Part shown: positions 55,640 through 63,428 of the stretch, piece after piece
How positions within the stretch are numbered: the first letter of the stretch is position 1
How the letters are laid out: every line of letters begins with the position of its first letter
NCBI GenBank assembly: GCA_000964245.1
Contig: LANB01000001.1
Coordinates: 1,636,392-1,700,391, forward strand
Direction of reading: 5' to 3'
Source: Cellvibrionaceae bacterium 1162T.S.0a.05
GTDB taxonomy: Bacteria > Pseudomonadota > Gammaproteobacteria > Pseudomonadales > Cellvibrionaceae
Length of the DNA: 64,000 nucleotides
The notes under the pieces: model-generated
Databases searched by the model: none
The model's input: the letters and a program-made list of their open reading frames with translations, nothing else
What the model was told of the DNA's origin: nothing
Position numbers and translations under genes: made by a program

Positions 55640-55766
55640 ACGTCAAAAACTCATGGGGATAGAACAAAGTCTTGGGGCTGCAGTCACAGTACTGCCCTTA
55701 GATGTTCCAAGAAGTCGAACATCGCCATTGAACCCGGAGGATTCCCCAAGGCCTCCGGGTTTTTTT
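55640..55766 (+). ncRNA. Putative small RNA in the polA-engB interval (Spot 42/ErsA position)
   Basis: After the polA terminator the strand carries three tandem hairpins: 55674-55699 (GCAGT/ACTGC with a bulged lower stem), 55701-55723 (perfect GATGTTC/GAACATC, 9-base loop) and the terminator hairpin 55731-55761 with a seven-T tail. There is no ORF. A second strong terminator after a terminated polA needs its own transcript. In enterics the Spot 42 gene and in Pseudomonas the ErsA gene lie in this same interval. The 5' end and promoter could not be placed. Confidence 0.6.
55731..55766 (+). terminator. Terminator of the putative sRNA
   Basis: AACCCGGAGG and CCTCCGGGTT form a perfect 10-bp stem with an 11-base loop; T60-T66 follow. 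The T-run overlaps the engB stop codon on the other strand. Confidence 0.9.
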
Positions 55767-56433
55767 ATGGCCCTTCGTCGGGCAAATTCGGTTCCTGGGG
55801 TTCGGCTTCCGGGGCTTTTTCAGGTTCGCGCTGCAGCCATTCGGTGAGCCTTTCCTCCAGAACATCAACGCCAACCTTTTTCAGGGCTGAAAAGTGTTGA
55901 ACGCTCACCAGGTCTTCAACGCCAGCGTCTTTCATGTGTTTACGCGCGGCAAGTACCGTATTTTTCATTGCACCACTTTTTAATTTATCGGCCTTGGTGA
56001 GTAAGAGATGGACAGGCAGTTCGCGTTCGACCGCCCAATTGATAAGCAAGGTATCAAACTCCTGCAGGGGGTGGCGGATATCCATAACCAGCACGAGGCC
56101 TCGAAGGCTGCGGCGTTCATACAAGTAATCAGAGAGGTGGCGCTGCCACTCTTCCTTGACCTTTTTGGGGACTTTTGCGAAGCCATAGCCCGGCAAATCC
56201 ACCAGACGTAATTCCGGCTGACCCAGGCTGAAAAAATTAATTAACTGCGTGCGTCCGGGGGTTTTACTGGTGCGAGCCAGCTTGCCATTGGCTGTCAGGG
56301 TGTTGATCGCGCTGGACTTTCCCGCGTTGGAGCGCCCCGCGAAAGCGACTTCATTGCCCAGCTCGGGTGGACACTGGTGCAAAGTGGGCGCGCTGATCAG
56401 GAATTGCGCGCGTCTGAAATTAATTTCGAGCAT
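55765..56433 (-). CDS. engB: Ribosome biogenesis GTPase EngB (YihA/YsxC)
   Basis: A 222-residue GTPase from the ATG at 56433; longer frames extend into the divergent promoter. G1 is GRSNAGKSS, the switch region is [12 protein letters not shown]3 is DLPGYGFA and G4 is TKADK. The ~20-residue tail ([18 protein letters not shown]) is acidic and Pro-rich. It assists 50S assembly. The order polA-engB-cytochrome c4-dsbA matches pseudomonads (from memory). Confidence 0.95.
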   Translation of the reverse strand: MLEINFRRAQFLISAPTLHQCPPELGNEVAFAGRSNAGKSSAINTLTANGKLARTSKTPGRTQLINFFSLGQPELRLVDLPGYGFAKVPKKVKEEWQRHLSDYLYERRSLRGLVLVMDIRHPLQEFDTLLINWAVERELPVHLLLTKADKLKSGAMKNTVLAARKHMKDAGVEDLVSVQHFSALKKVGVDVLEERLTEWLQREPEKAPEAEPQEPNLPDEGP

Positions 56434-56442
56434 GTTCAAGCC

Positions 56443-56495
56443 TTGCCTGGTGGGGTGCGGGGTATATAATGCGCGCTTCGCGCAAAGCGCGCATT
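56443..56495 (+). promoter_or_regulatory. Promoter of the cytochrome c4 gene with an overlapping dyad
   Basis: TTGCCT (56443-56448), a 16-base spacer and TATAAT (56465-56470) form a good sigma-70 promoter. A perfect 11-bp inverted repeat, AATGCGCGCTT (56468-56478) and AAGCGCGCATT (56485-56495), overlaps the -10 and likely start site. It could be an operator or a 5'-end hairpin. Confidence 0.65.
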
Positions 56496-56564
56496 CTAGC
56501 AGCAAAAACTTGCTAAACTGGAAATGCGCACAGCACACACAAAGATCAAAAAACGGAAATATTC

Positions 56565-57236
56565 ATGAAGAAGCTTATTGCAGGTACCTTTACGTGCCTT
56601 GGCCTGTTCGTTCTTAGCCCCTTTGTTTCTGCCGGCGGCGACGCCCAAGCGGGAGAAAAACTGGTTGCGGTATGTGCAGCTTGTCATGGCAGTGATGGGA
56701 ATAGCCCGTCTTCCGCCTTCCCCAAATTGGCTGGACTAGGCGAAAACTACATATATAAACAACTCAAAGCCATCGCGAATAAAGACCCCAAAAAGCCCAC
56801 CCGTAGTATCGTTGAGATGACCGGGATGCTCGATGGAATGTCCGATGATGATCTGCGTAACATTGCAGCGTTCTATGCCAGCAAGAACATACAATTGGCT
56901 GGTGCCAAAGAGATTGAAGTGAAGCTTAATTCGGGAGTGGTATTAAGCCCGAAAGAGAGCCTTGCACTGGGAGAAAAAATCTACCGGGCAGGCAATGCGG
57001 AAACAGGCGTCGCAGCATGTACGGCATGTCATGCGCCCAATGGTGCCGGTAATGCACCTGCCGCGTATCCGCGTCTTGGCGGCCAATATGCTGAATACAT
57101 TCAAAAGCAACTCGAAGCCTTTCAGGCTGGCGAGCGCACTAACGACGATGCCGCGGTCATGCGCGACATCGCGGGCAAAATGCACGCTTCCGAAATTGCA
57201 GCGGTAGCGAACTATATTGCGGGTTTGACTGACTAA
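56565..57236 (+). CDS. Diheme cytochrome c4
   Basis: A 223-residue periplasmic protein with a signal peptide (~1-23) and two related class I heme domains: CAACH at 37-41 and CTACH in the second half, with axial Met in MDGMS-type loops (MLDGMSDDDLRNIAAFY) and KMHASEIAAVANYI. Cytochrome c4 donates electrons to terminal oxidases, so it may feed the aa3 or other oxidases. It stands divergent from engB and before dsbA. Confidence 0.93.
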   Translation: MKKLIAGTFTCLGLFVLSPFVSAGGDAQAGEKLVAVCAACHGSDGNSPSSAFPKLAGLGENYIYKQLKAIANKDPKKPTRSIVEMTGMLDGMSDDDLRNIAAFYASKNIQLAGAKEIEVKLNSGVVLSPKESLALGEKIYRAGNAETGVAACTACHAPNGAGNAPAAYPRLGGQYAEYIQKQLEAFQAGERTNDDAAVMRDIAGKMHASEIAAVANYIAGLTD

Positions 57237-57246
57237 CACTTCCCCC

Positions 57247-57267
57247 GTCGCCCGCATAGCGGGCGAC
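57247..57267 (+). terminator. Hairpin after cytochrome c4
   Basis: GTCGCCCGC-ATA-GCGGGCGAC is a perfect 9-bp stem with a 3-base loop, 10 bases after the stop. Only a weak, broken T tract follows. The rest of 57268-57480 holds no ORF; it is the dsbA upstream region. Confidence 0.6.
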
Positions 57268-57480
57268 TCTTCAAGTAATTTTGCCCTTGGATAAGCGACA
57301 ATCAATCGCAAGAAAATTCATCCAGAATTCATATTAAAGACTGGATACTACGTTCTTCAGGGACAAGAAAGGGACAGTCATTTCCCACGGATGGCCACAC
57401 ACACTTAACGATGTTTGCAAACAGGGCAGAACCAGGGCCCACGGTATAACAAAAAACGTAGCGCACTACGGGAGACAAAA

Positions 57481-58119
57481 ATGCGAATTTTAGCAGTAAT
57501 ATTCAGTTTATTTATCAGCCTGGTCGCCTGCGCCCAGGAAGAACAAAGTGCTGCCACTTATGAGGCGGGTGTGCACTTTGATGTGTTGGATCAGGCAGTG
57601 AAAACTATCACACCTGGAAAAATCGAAGTGACCGAAGTTTTTTGGTATGGCTGCAGTCACTGCTTTTCTTTCGAACCCGCTCTAAATCGTTGGGCAGAAG
57701 ACCTGCCGGACGATGTTGAACTCGTCAAATCACCTGCCATCTGGAGCGCCCAGATGGAAACGCATGCACGCGTTTACTACACTGCAAAAGCCCTGGGCGT
57801 GCTCGATAAAGCGCACAGCAAGATTTTCGAAGCCATGCATCATCAGCGAAAAACCTTGACCTCGCAAAACGAAATTGCCGAATTCTTCAAACAATTTGGT
57901 GTTGATCAGGAAAAATTCGACAAGACCTTCACTTCGTTTTCCATAACCAGTCAGGCACAACAGTCTGGTGCTCGTGCTCGCAGCTTCAAAATCTCTGGAA
58001 CGCCGGAGTTGATAGTTGACGGTCGCTTTCGCATTACTGCCAAGAAAGCAGGGGGTCAGGCAGGGATGTTGCGCGTCGCGGATTACCTCATCCAGCAAAT
58101 TCGGGATAAGAAGATATAA
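57481..58119 (+). CDS. dsbA: Thiol:disulfide interchange protein DsbA, predicted lipoprotein
   Basis: A 212-residue thioredoxin-fold oxidase from the ATG at 57481 (GGGAGA upstream). Active site C58-SH-C61 replaces the common CPHC; the cis-Pro loop is SGTPELIVDG. The signal ends LVAC-AQEE, a good lipobox with C17, so the protein is probably lipidated and membrane-tethered, unlike the soluble E. coli DsbA. Neisserial DsbA1/2 are known lipoprotein precedents. It would oxidise cysteines of exported proteins. Confidence 0.92.
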   Translation: MRILAVIFSLFISLVACAQEEQSAATYEAGVHFDVLDQAVKTITPGKIEVTEVFWYGCSHCFSFEPALNRWAEDLPDDVELVKSPAIWSAQMETHARVYYTAKALGVLDKAHSKIFEAMHHQRKTLTSQNEIAEFFKQFGVDQEKFDKTFTSFSITSQAQQSGARARSFKISGTPELIVDGRFRITAKKAGGQAGMLRVADYLIQQIRDKKI

Positions 58120-58135
58120 GGCTACACGCCGCATG

Positions 58136-58161
58136 AAAAGGGGGCCTTGGCCCCCTTTTTT
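58136..58161 (+). terminator. dsbA rho-independent terminator
   Basis: AAAAGGGGGCC and GGCCCCCTTTT form a GC-rich stem closing a short loop at CCTTGG; six T follow. It is 17 bases after the dsbA stop. Confidence 0.92.
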
Positions 58162-58218
58162 GTGCCCACCTATTGAGGCCTGACTATACTGAAGGAGAGC
58201 CCTTGCCGAGGAAGGCAA

Positions 58219-59853
58219 ATGAAAAACAAATACCTGGCTGCTGAGGCGGAACAGCAGAAGCTGGAACGTCAACACGCCGCGCAGCTCGATTTTATGCGGA
58301 AAACATTGACGCACCTCGCTGCTGCGGCGCAGGGCTTGGATGCAGAACTGGACAGGGATTTGCGCTTACTCAAGGACAAAATGCGGGGCGCCAGTGGTGA
58401 GCAAGTTGTCGCACAAATGGAAAAAGTCCAGCAAAGTGTTGTTCGTTTTGAGCGTGAACGGGAACAACACAACGCGACTGCGCTGACTCAATTCAGTACC
58501 CTCGTCAGTCAACTCCAGGCACTTAAACTCCCGGCGGAACTCCGTAAAAAATTACTAACGTATCAAAAAAGTCTGGGAGCCCGTCTCGATAGTTGGCGTG
58601 CTTATCCTGAACTCATCAGCGAACTCCACGCCATTCAAAAGCTGGCTCTTGATGCCGCTATGAAACCGGATGAAGGATTCTTACAACGCTTAAAAGGCGG
58701 TAAAAAACTACAAAGCCAAAGCGCGGACAAGAAAAACCCTACGGAACCACCGCCAACTTTGCCGCCCGAGCAACGCTTCGAATCGCCGGAAAATGAAGAC
58801 AGCTACGAACAGGTTGCAAAAAGAATTAATCGTACACTTAGTGGACTGGTCGACAACATTGAAGTGAATGACCTGGTAAAACACAAAGTCGATATTGTCC
58901 AGTCGCGCATAAGTAGAGGCCTGGACTGGTTTGCATTGGCGGTCACCCTGGAAGATATTCGCGATATCCTTATGCAACGCTACTTGCGTGCTGACAAAGA
59001 GTTTGGCGATTATCTTAAAAAAGTTAATGACGACCTCAACAATATTCGTGAGAAACTGGGTCTTGCGCACTCTACTGAAGAAGGGCAGAACCAGGCTGTT
59101 TCCGCATTAACGAATGCCGTTGACCAGCATGTAAATAACATGCGTAACAGTTTAAACCGGGAAGGTTCGGTCGATGTCTTAAAAAACGAAATCGAAACGC
59201 AGATTGAGGAAATACAAAAAGCCCTGGCAGCCTTTCGCCAGCAACAAACACAAAGTTCCAGTTTAAGCGAACAGTTACAGGGTCTACTTGAGCAGGTTAA
59301 ATCAATCGAAACCGAGTCCCAAAAAACTCAAATTCTCCTTGAAGAAGAGCGTTACAAGGCAACCCACGATGCACTGACACAACTGCCGAATCGGGAAGCC
59401 TACAATGAACGTGTGTGGCAGGAGTACCAGCGATTCAAGCGTTATAACCGGCCGCTAAGCCTGGCGGTCTGCGATATCGACCATTTCAAAAAAATAAATG
59501 ATAACTTTGGCCACCAAATAGGTGACAAAGTGTTAAAACTGTTTGCAGGCTTACTTAGCAAACGTTTACGTCAGGTTGATTTTGTTGCCCGCTACGGAGG
59601 CGAAGAATTTGTAATTCTTCTGCCCGAAACGACGGCTGAACAGGCGCAGGCAGTATTGGAAAAAATTCGCAAAACGGTAAGCCAGTCTGCGTTCCGGTTT
59701 AAAGATGAACCGGTAAAAATCAGTGCGTCTTTTGGAATTGCGCAATTTATGGACGATGAGGAAGTTGAAGGTGGATTTGCGCGTGCCGATGCCGCGCTCT
59801 ACCAGGCAAAAAACCAGGGCCGGAATCGTTGTATAATTGCGGATAAACCCTGA
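58219..59853 (+). CDS. Diguanylate cyclase with long coiled-coil N-terminus
   Basis: A 544-residue cytosolic protein. Residues 1-375 are helical with coiled coils and no membrane segment or known sensor. The C-terminal GGDEF domain has DALTQLPNREAY, DIDHFKKINDNFGH and active GGEEF at 460-464. The inhibitory I-site R451-QV-D454 is intact, five residues before it, so product inhibition is expected. AGGAAGG precedes the ATG. A similar DGC follows dsbA in P. aeruginosa (from memory). Confidence 0.92.
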   Translation: MKNKYLAAEAEQQKLERQHAAQLDFMRKTLTHLAAAAQGLDAELDRDLRLLKDKMRGASGEQVVAQMEKVQQSVVRFEREREQHNATALTQFSTLVSQLQALKLPAELRKKLLTYQKSLGARLDSWRAYPELISELHAIQKLALDAAMKPDEGFLQRLKGGKKLQSQSADKKNPTEPPPTLPPEQRFESPENEDSYEQVAKRINRTLSGLVDNIEVNDLVKHKVDIVQSRISRGLDWFALAVTLEDIRDILMQRYLRADKEFGDYLKKVNDDLNNIREKLGLAHSTEEGQNQAVSALTNAVDQHVNNMRNSLNREGSVDVLKNEIETQIEEIQKALAAFRQQQTQSSSLSEQLQGLLEQVKSIETESQKTQILLEEERYKATHDALTQLPNREAYNERVWQEYQRFKRYNRPLSLAVCDIDHFKKINDNFGHQIGDKVLKLFAGLLSKRLRQVDFVARYGGEEFVILLPETTAEQAQAVLEKIRKTVSQSAFRFKDEPVKISASFGIAQFMDDEEVEGGFARADAALYQAKNQGRNRCIIADKP

Positions 59854-59933
59854 ATCGTTAGTCTGGTAGCGTGTAACTTAAACCCGCTACGCGCCTGACC
59901 ATCAACGATGCGACCATTCATAATTTCTCCAAC

Positions 59934-60680
59934 ATGCTGACAATTTCAGTTAACAGTCTGGATCTCAATTTTAACAGCGTAGACAGCGCGGATATCAAAG
60001 CGCGAGCGTTGGCCGTTCTCGATAAAAATGAAATGTCGAGATATAAGCAATTCCGGCAGGAAAAACGTGCCCTGCCATTCCTGGCTGGACGTTTACTGGT
60101 AAAAACAGCACTTGCTGAAACCCTGGGCTGTTCTCCGGAAACCATCCGATTAAAAATAAGCGACAATGGAAAGCCGAGTCTTGAAGATGAAAAAGGGGAA
60201 TGGTATTTCAGCATAAGCCATGCTCAGGGGCATGTGTTGGTCGCGCTGGCCGATAGAAAACTGGGCGTTGACCTGGAGAGTGAACAGCGCTTTTCGTCGG
60301 CTTTGCTGACCAATCCACGTTTCTTTTCTCCTGCACTTGTAGACGACCTGGCGACGCGGGACAATGCTGGCAAGGTTGCAGCGCTTTATTGGACCGCGAT
60401 TGAAGCCATTGTTAAGCTCGAAGACAGTTCGGTATTCTCGGAACGCACGCATTTCGATTTCTTTCTCAATGCGCGGTATGAGTATCCTTTCCAACGTCAG
60501 CGCGCGCTGATAAGTTGGCAGGAAAACAGTTCCTATATCGCGAGCCTCGCGCTTGAGCTACAAACCCTGGAAGCGATAAGCCTGTCTTTCAGGGATTTTC
60601 TGACTGGCGAAAAGTCCAGAAAAGTCATACTCGCGCAAACGTGTGGGCTTGAATGTAATAATTCATTTTCCGAGGGATGA
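59934..60680 (+). CDS. 4'-phosphopantetheinyl transferase superfamily protein
   Basis: A 248-residue Sfp-like protein. FSISHAQGHVLVALA and GVDLE (D113, E115) are the metal-binding part. The helix usually reading W(T/S)xKExxxK is W153-TAI-E157-AIV-K161: the Glu is kept but the first Lys is Ile (I156). It would transfer phosphopantetheine from CoA to carrier proteins. No PKS/NRPS lies in the window, so it may serve a distant cluster or fatty-acid ACP. Confidence 0.88.
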   Translation: MLTISVNSLDLNFNSVDSADIKARALAVLDKNEMSRYKQFRQEKRALPFLAGRLLVKTALAETLGCSPETIRLKISDNGKPSLEDEKGEWYFSISHAQGHVLVALADRKLGVDLESEQRFSSALLTNPRFFSPALVDDLATRDNAGKVAALYWTAIEAIVKLEDSSVFSERTHFDFFLNARYEYPFQRQRALISWQENSSYIASLALELQTLEAISLSFRDFLTGEKSRKVILAQTCGLECNNSFSEG

Positions 60681-60734
60681 GTATGTCACAATATGAATTC
60701 AGGTCGCTTCACCTGGAAACAATCTGAATGAAAA

Positions 60735-61508
60735 ATGGTGAGCCAAATTATGATGATACAAAAATTAATTAGACCGGGCTTGTTTTTGATGCTTGCTGTC
60801 AGCGCACAAGCAAGTTTAGGCAATAATCCCTATGCTGACGCGTATCTTGAAAACCTCAAAAACGGTTCGCTGTCTCTCCAAATAAAAACCTGCGAAAAAA
60901 TCCACGATTTTTCGGGGATAAGAAACCCGGCGATTTTTGACCAGCTTAAATTGAACCTTCTTGAGCTTGCAGCGAAAGAAAAACCAAATCGTGAAGAGCA
61001 GAAAGCCCTTATTGCCTGTATGCCAGCACTGGCCAGCTCAGGAATTAATACCTATGAAAGTGTCTTTAAGCAGATCGCAGAGACGACCAAAAAACGTAAA
61101 CTGCGAAAAAATGCCGAACTCGCACTCGTGGAGCTGGACAAATTTCAACGTTGGAACCCCGTCATTTACAGTAATGACTATGAACAAGCCGGGCGCAGCA
61201 AAAATAACGCGCTGTGGATGCGTATGGTTGCCAGTAGTGAGTGGGATATTGCGCAATACGCCATTGAGCAGGCTAAAACCTTCAATGAGTACAATCTCGA
61301 TTTTATTATTCTTGTTGAGGAGCAATTGCAGGCAGCAGTACCAGCAAGCGAAATAGAAGAAGCGCGATTGGAGTTCCTGAGTTTGAGCCTGGAGTATTTA
61401 ATGGCTCACCCGGAATTTGGTAAGTACACAAGCCTTGTAAATGACATTGCGGAAAACAGTAAAAATAAAAAGTTTAAGAAGGCAGCGCGTAAGGCACTTA
61501 ACATTTAA
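60735..61508 (+). CDS. Exported helical protein of unknown function
   Basis: I do not recognise this protein. It has 257 residues from the ATG at 60735, or 252 from the ATG at 60750, which has GGTGAG upstream. A signal peptide (LFLMLAVSAQA-SLG) predicts export. The rest is helical and Lys/Glu-rich, possibly of HEAT-like repeats (FDQLKLNLLELAAKE, YESVFKQIAETTKKRKLRKNAELALVELD). It lies between the PPTase and the pentapeptide-cyclase, with no clear functional link. Confidence 0.7.
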   Translation: MVSQIMMIQKLIRPGLFLMLAVSAQASLGNNPYADAYLENLKNGSLSLQIKTCEKIHDFSGIRNPAIFDQLKLNLLELAAKEKPNREEQKALIACMPALASSGINTYESVFKQIAETTKKRKLRKNAELALVELDKFQRWNPVIYSNDYEQAGRSKNNALWMRMVASSEWDIAQYAIEQAKTFNEYNLDFIILVEEQLQAAVPASEIEEARLEFLSLSLEYLMAHPEFGKYTSLVNDIAENSKNKKFKKAARKALNI

Positions 61509-61589
61509 GGCGCGGGTATAGCGGGATGCCAAAATAAAAACGGCATGCTAATATGCCTTGCGAATTTCAGTACGCGACGTTGGCGAAAA

Positions 61590-63311
61590 ATGAATCAGGA
61601 AGAAATACACCAACTCCTCAAGGCAGGGGCAGAAGCCTGGAACAAGTGGCGCAAGAATCATCCCGGAGCTGCGTTAAATCTTGACGGTTTTAGCTTAAAA
61701 AACCTCGATCTTGATGGCATTGATTTTTCAGCGATCAGTATGCAAGGTGCAACGGTAACAGGGTGCAGTTTAAAAAGAGCAAACCTGATTTCAGCAAACT
61801 TTGAAAACTCCAATCTCGCAAAAAACGATTTGACCGGTGCGAAGCTTATCGCAGCGTGTTTAAAAAAAGCCGATCTCAGCGAGTGCATATTAAACAATGC
61901 CAGTATCCTGACTGCCGGCGTGCGCGGTGCGCGTCTCGATCGAGTTGATTTTCGAGGGCATGATCTTGGCGGCCTCGATTTACGTGATACCTCACTGATT
62001 GGTTGTAATCTTACGCACCAAAACCTCGCAAAAACTGATTTGAGCAATATTGATTTCACAGACGCCAACCTGGAAAACGCTGATCTCAGCTATGCGAATT
62101 TAAGCGGTGCAAAACTTACGCATGCGCGCCTGTTTAAAACCAAGATGCAGGGCGTACAGTTTCGCGATGCCAATCTGGAGTATGTCGATTTCAACAAGGC
62201 AAACTTGCAAGGCCTGGATCTCACTGGTGTAAATTTGCGCAACAGCGATTTACGCGAAGCCAATTTACAAAACGCACATCTTGCCAATGCCGATATTACC
62301 GGCGCAAAACTTTGGCGGATTCAAAGCCATGGTTGGGATATTTCCCGTATTAAATGTGAATATGCCTATTGGGATAAATCTGGTCGCGATAAAACCAGTT
62401 ACCGCATCAATGAATTTGAGCGAATCTACCGTGAAGCCATCACCATTGAATTAAAATATCCTCAACGTTTAACTAATCTCGAGTTAGCTACGCTACCCAT
62501 CCTCCTTGAACATTTACAAGCTTCTCAATGGGGAACCATTCTTCGTTTGAAATCTATTTCCGATATTGCAGGCGGGGCGCTGGTCAGCATCATTGTCGAA
62601 GAAACAGGCAAGCACAATCCGTCTGAAGTGAAACAGGAGCTGGAAGACGAAGCGGCACGGATACAAATGGCGCAGCTCGCGGTGCGAAATAACACGGAAT
62701 TGCAAAAAGAGTTAAAAGAAGCACTCGCGGGTGTAAAGGACCAGTATTGGCCACGCTTTCTGGAATTAGCGGCGGAGCATGAGCGCGAGCAAATTCGTAA
62801 CCTCACCGTTGTGTTTATGGACCTTAAAGGCTTTACCACCTGGAAGGGCAGCGAAATGTCAGAAAAACTCGCGCTTTTCCGTGGCCTCTTAAAGCCCATC
62901 CTCAATAAATGGCAAGCGGGTTTTCCGAATATGGAAGGTGATTCGCTACGGGTGACTTTCCGCAATGCGACAGCGGGTCTTTCCTGCGCCTGTATGATGA
63001 GCCGCGTACTTTACGGTGCAGGTTTTGAAGTGCGTATCGGCGTGGAATTGGGTGAAGTCGCGGTGGTACACAACGAAGTGACCGAAATTTCCGATTTAGA
63101 GGGCACGGCGGTGAGTATGGCCGCACGCCTGGAATCGGTTGCTTCACCGGGGGAGGTGCTGGCCACTGCCAAGGTCAGACATTATACGGATTACAAAGGT
63201 ATTTTTAATTTTAAGTCGCGCAACGTACAGCTCAATAAGAGTATCGGTAATAAAAATGCCGGAGATATAGTTGAGTGTTATTCAGTCGAATTGCTTCGTA
63301 CTGATATTTGA
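61590..63311 (+). CDS. Pentapeptide-repeat protein fused to a class III nucleotide cyclase
   Basis: A 573-residue protein from the ATG at 61590. Residues ~25-240 are a long pentapeptide-repeat helix (for example ANLENADLSYANLSGAKL). A ~160-residue helical linker with no clear membrane segment follows. Residues ~400-560 are a class III cyclase: both metal Asp residues are present (D411 in VFMDLKGFT and D451 in EGDSL), and so are D502 and R513. The usual substrate-determining Lys is Asn (N447) and the transition-state Asn is Ser (S509). Product nucleotide cannot be predicted. Downstream is a convergent BtuF gene, with no effector next door. Confidence 0.85.
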   Translation: MNQEEIHQLLKAGAEAWNKWRKNHPGAALNLDGFSLKNLDLDGIDFSAISMQGATVTGCSLKRANLISANFENSNLAKNDLTGAKLIAACLKKADLSECILNNASILTAGVRGARLDRVDFRGHDLGGLDLRDTSLIGCNLTHQNLAKTDLSNIDFTDANLENADLSYANLSGAKLTHARLFKTKMQGVQFRDANLEYVDFNKANLQGLDLTGVNLRNSDLREANLQNAHLANADITGAKLWRIQSHGWDISRIKCEYAYWDKSGRDKTSYRINEFERIYREAITIELKYPQRLTNLELATLPILLEHLQASQWGTILRLKSISDIAGGALVSIIVEETGKHNPSEVKQELEDEAARIQMAQLAVRNNTELQKELKEALAGVKDQYWPRFLELAAEHEREQIRNLTVVFMDLKGFTTWKGSEMSEKLALFRGLLKPILNKWQAGFPNMEGDSLRVTFRNATAGLSCACMMSRVLYGAGFEVRIGVELGEVAVVHNEVTEISDLEGTAVSMAARLESVASPGEVLATAKVRHYTDYKGIFNFKSRNVQLNKSIGNKNAGDIVECYSVELLRTDI

Positions 63312-63428
63312 TTAATTTCTTTTGGAAAGTAATTAATTGCGGTAACACTGCGTGCAAAGAGGCGCCTTGCGCTCTGTGTAGGTAAAGATTCTCGCGCTAA
63401 AAGAAAAATATTTTAGAGAGACATCATA

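Noticed and set aside
55653..55847. Small ORF in the polA-engB interval
   Set aside because: Frame runs through a terminator hairpin into antisense engB and shows no ribosome site; hairpins fit an RNA better.
61590..63311. Pycsar/CBASS-type antiphage system around the cyclase
   Set aside because: No TIR, transmembrane or other effector gene is adjacent; the neighbours are an exported protein and a convergent BtuF gene.
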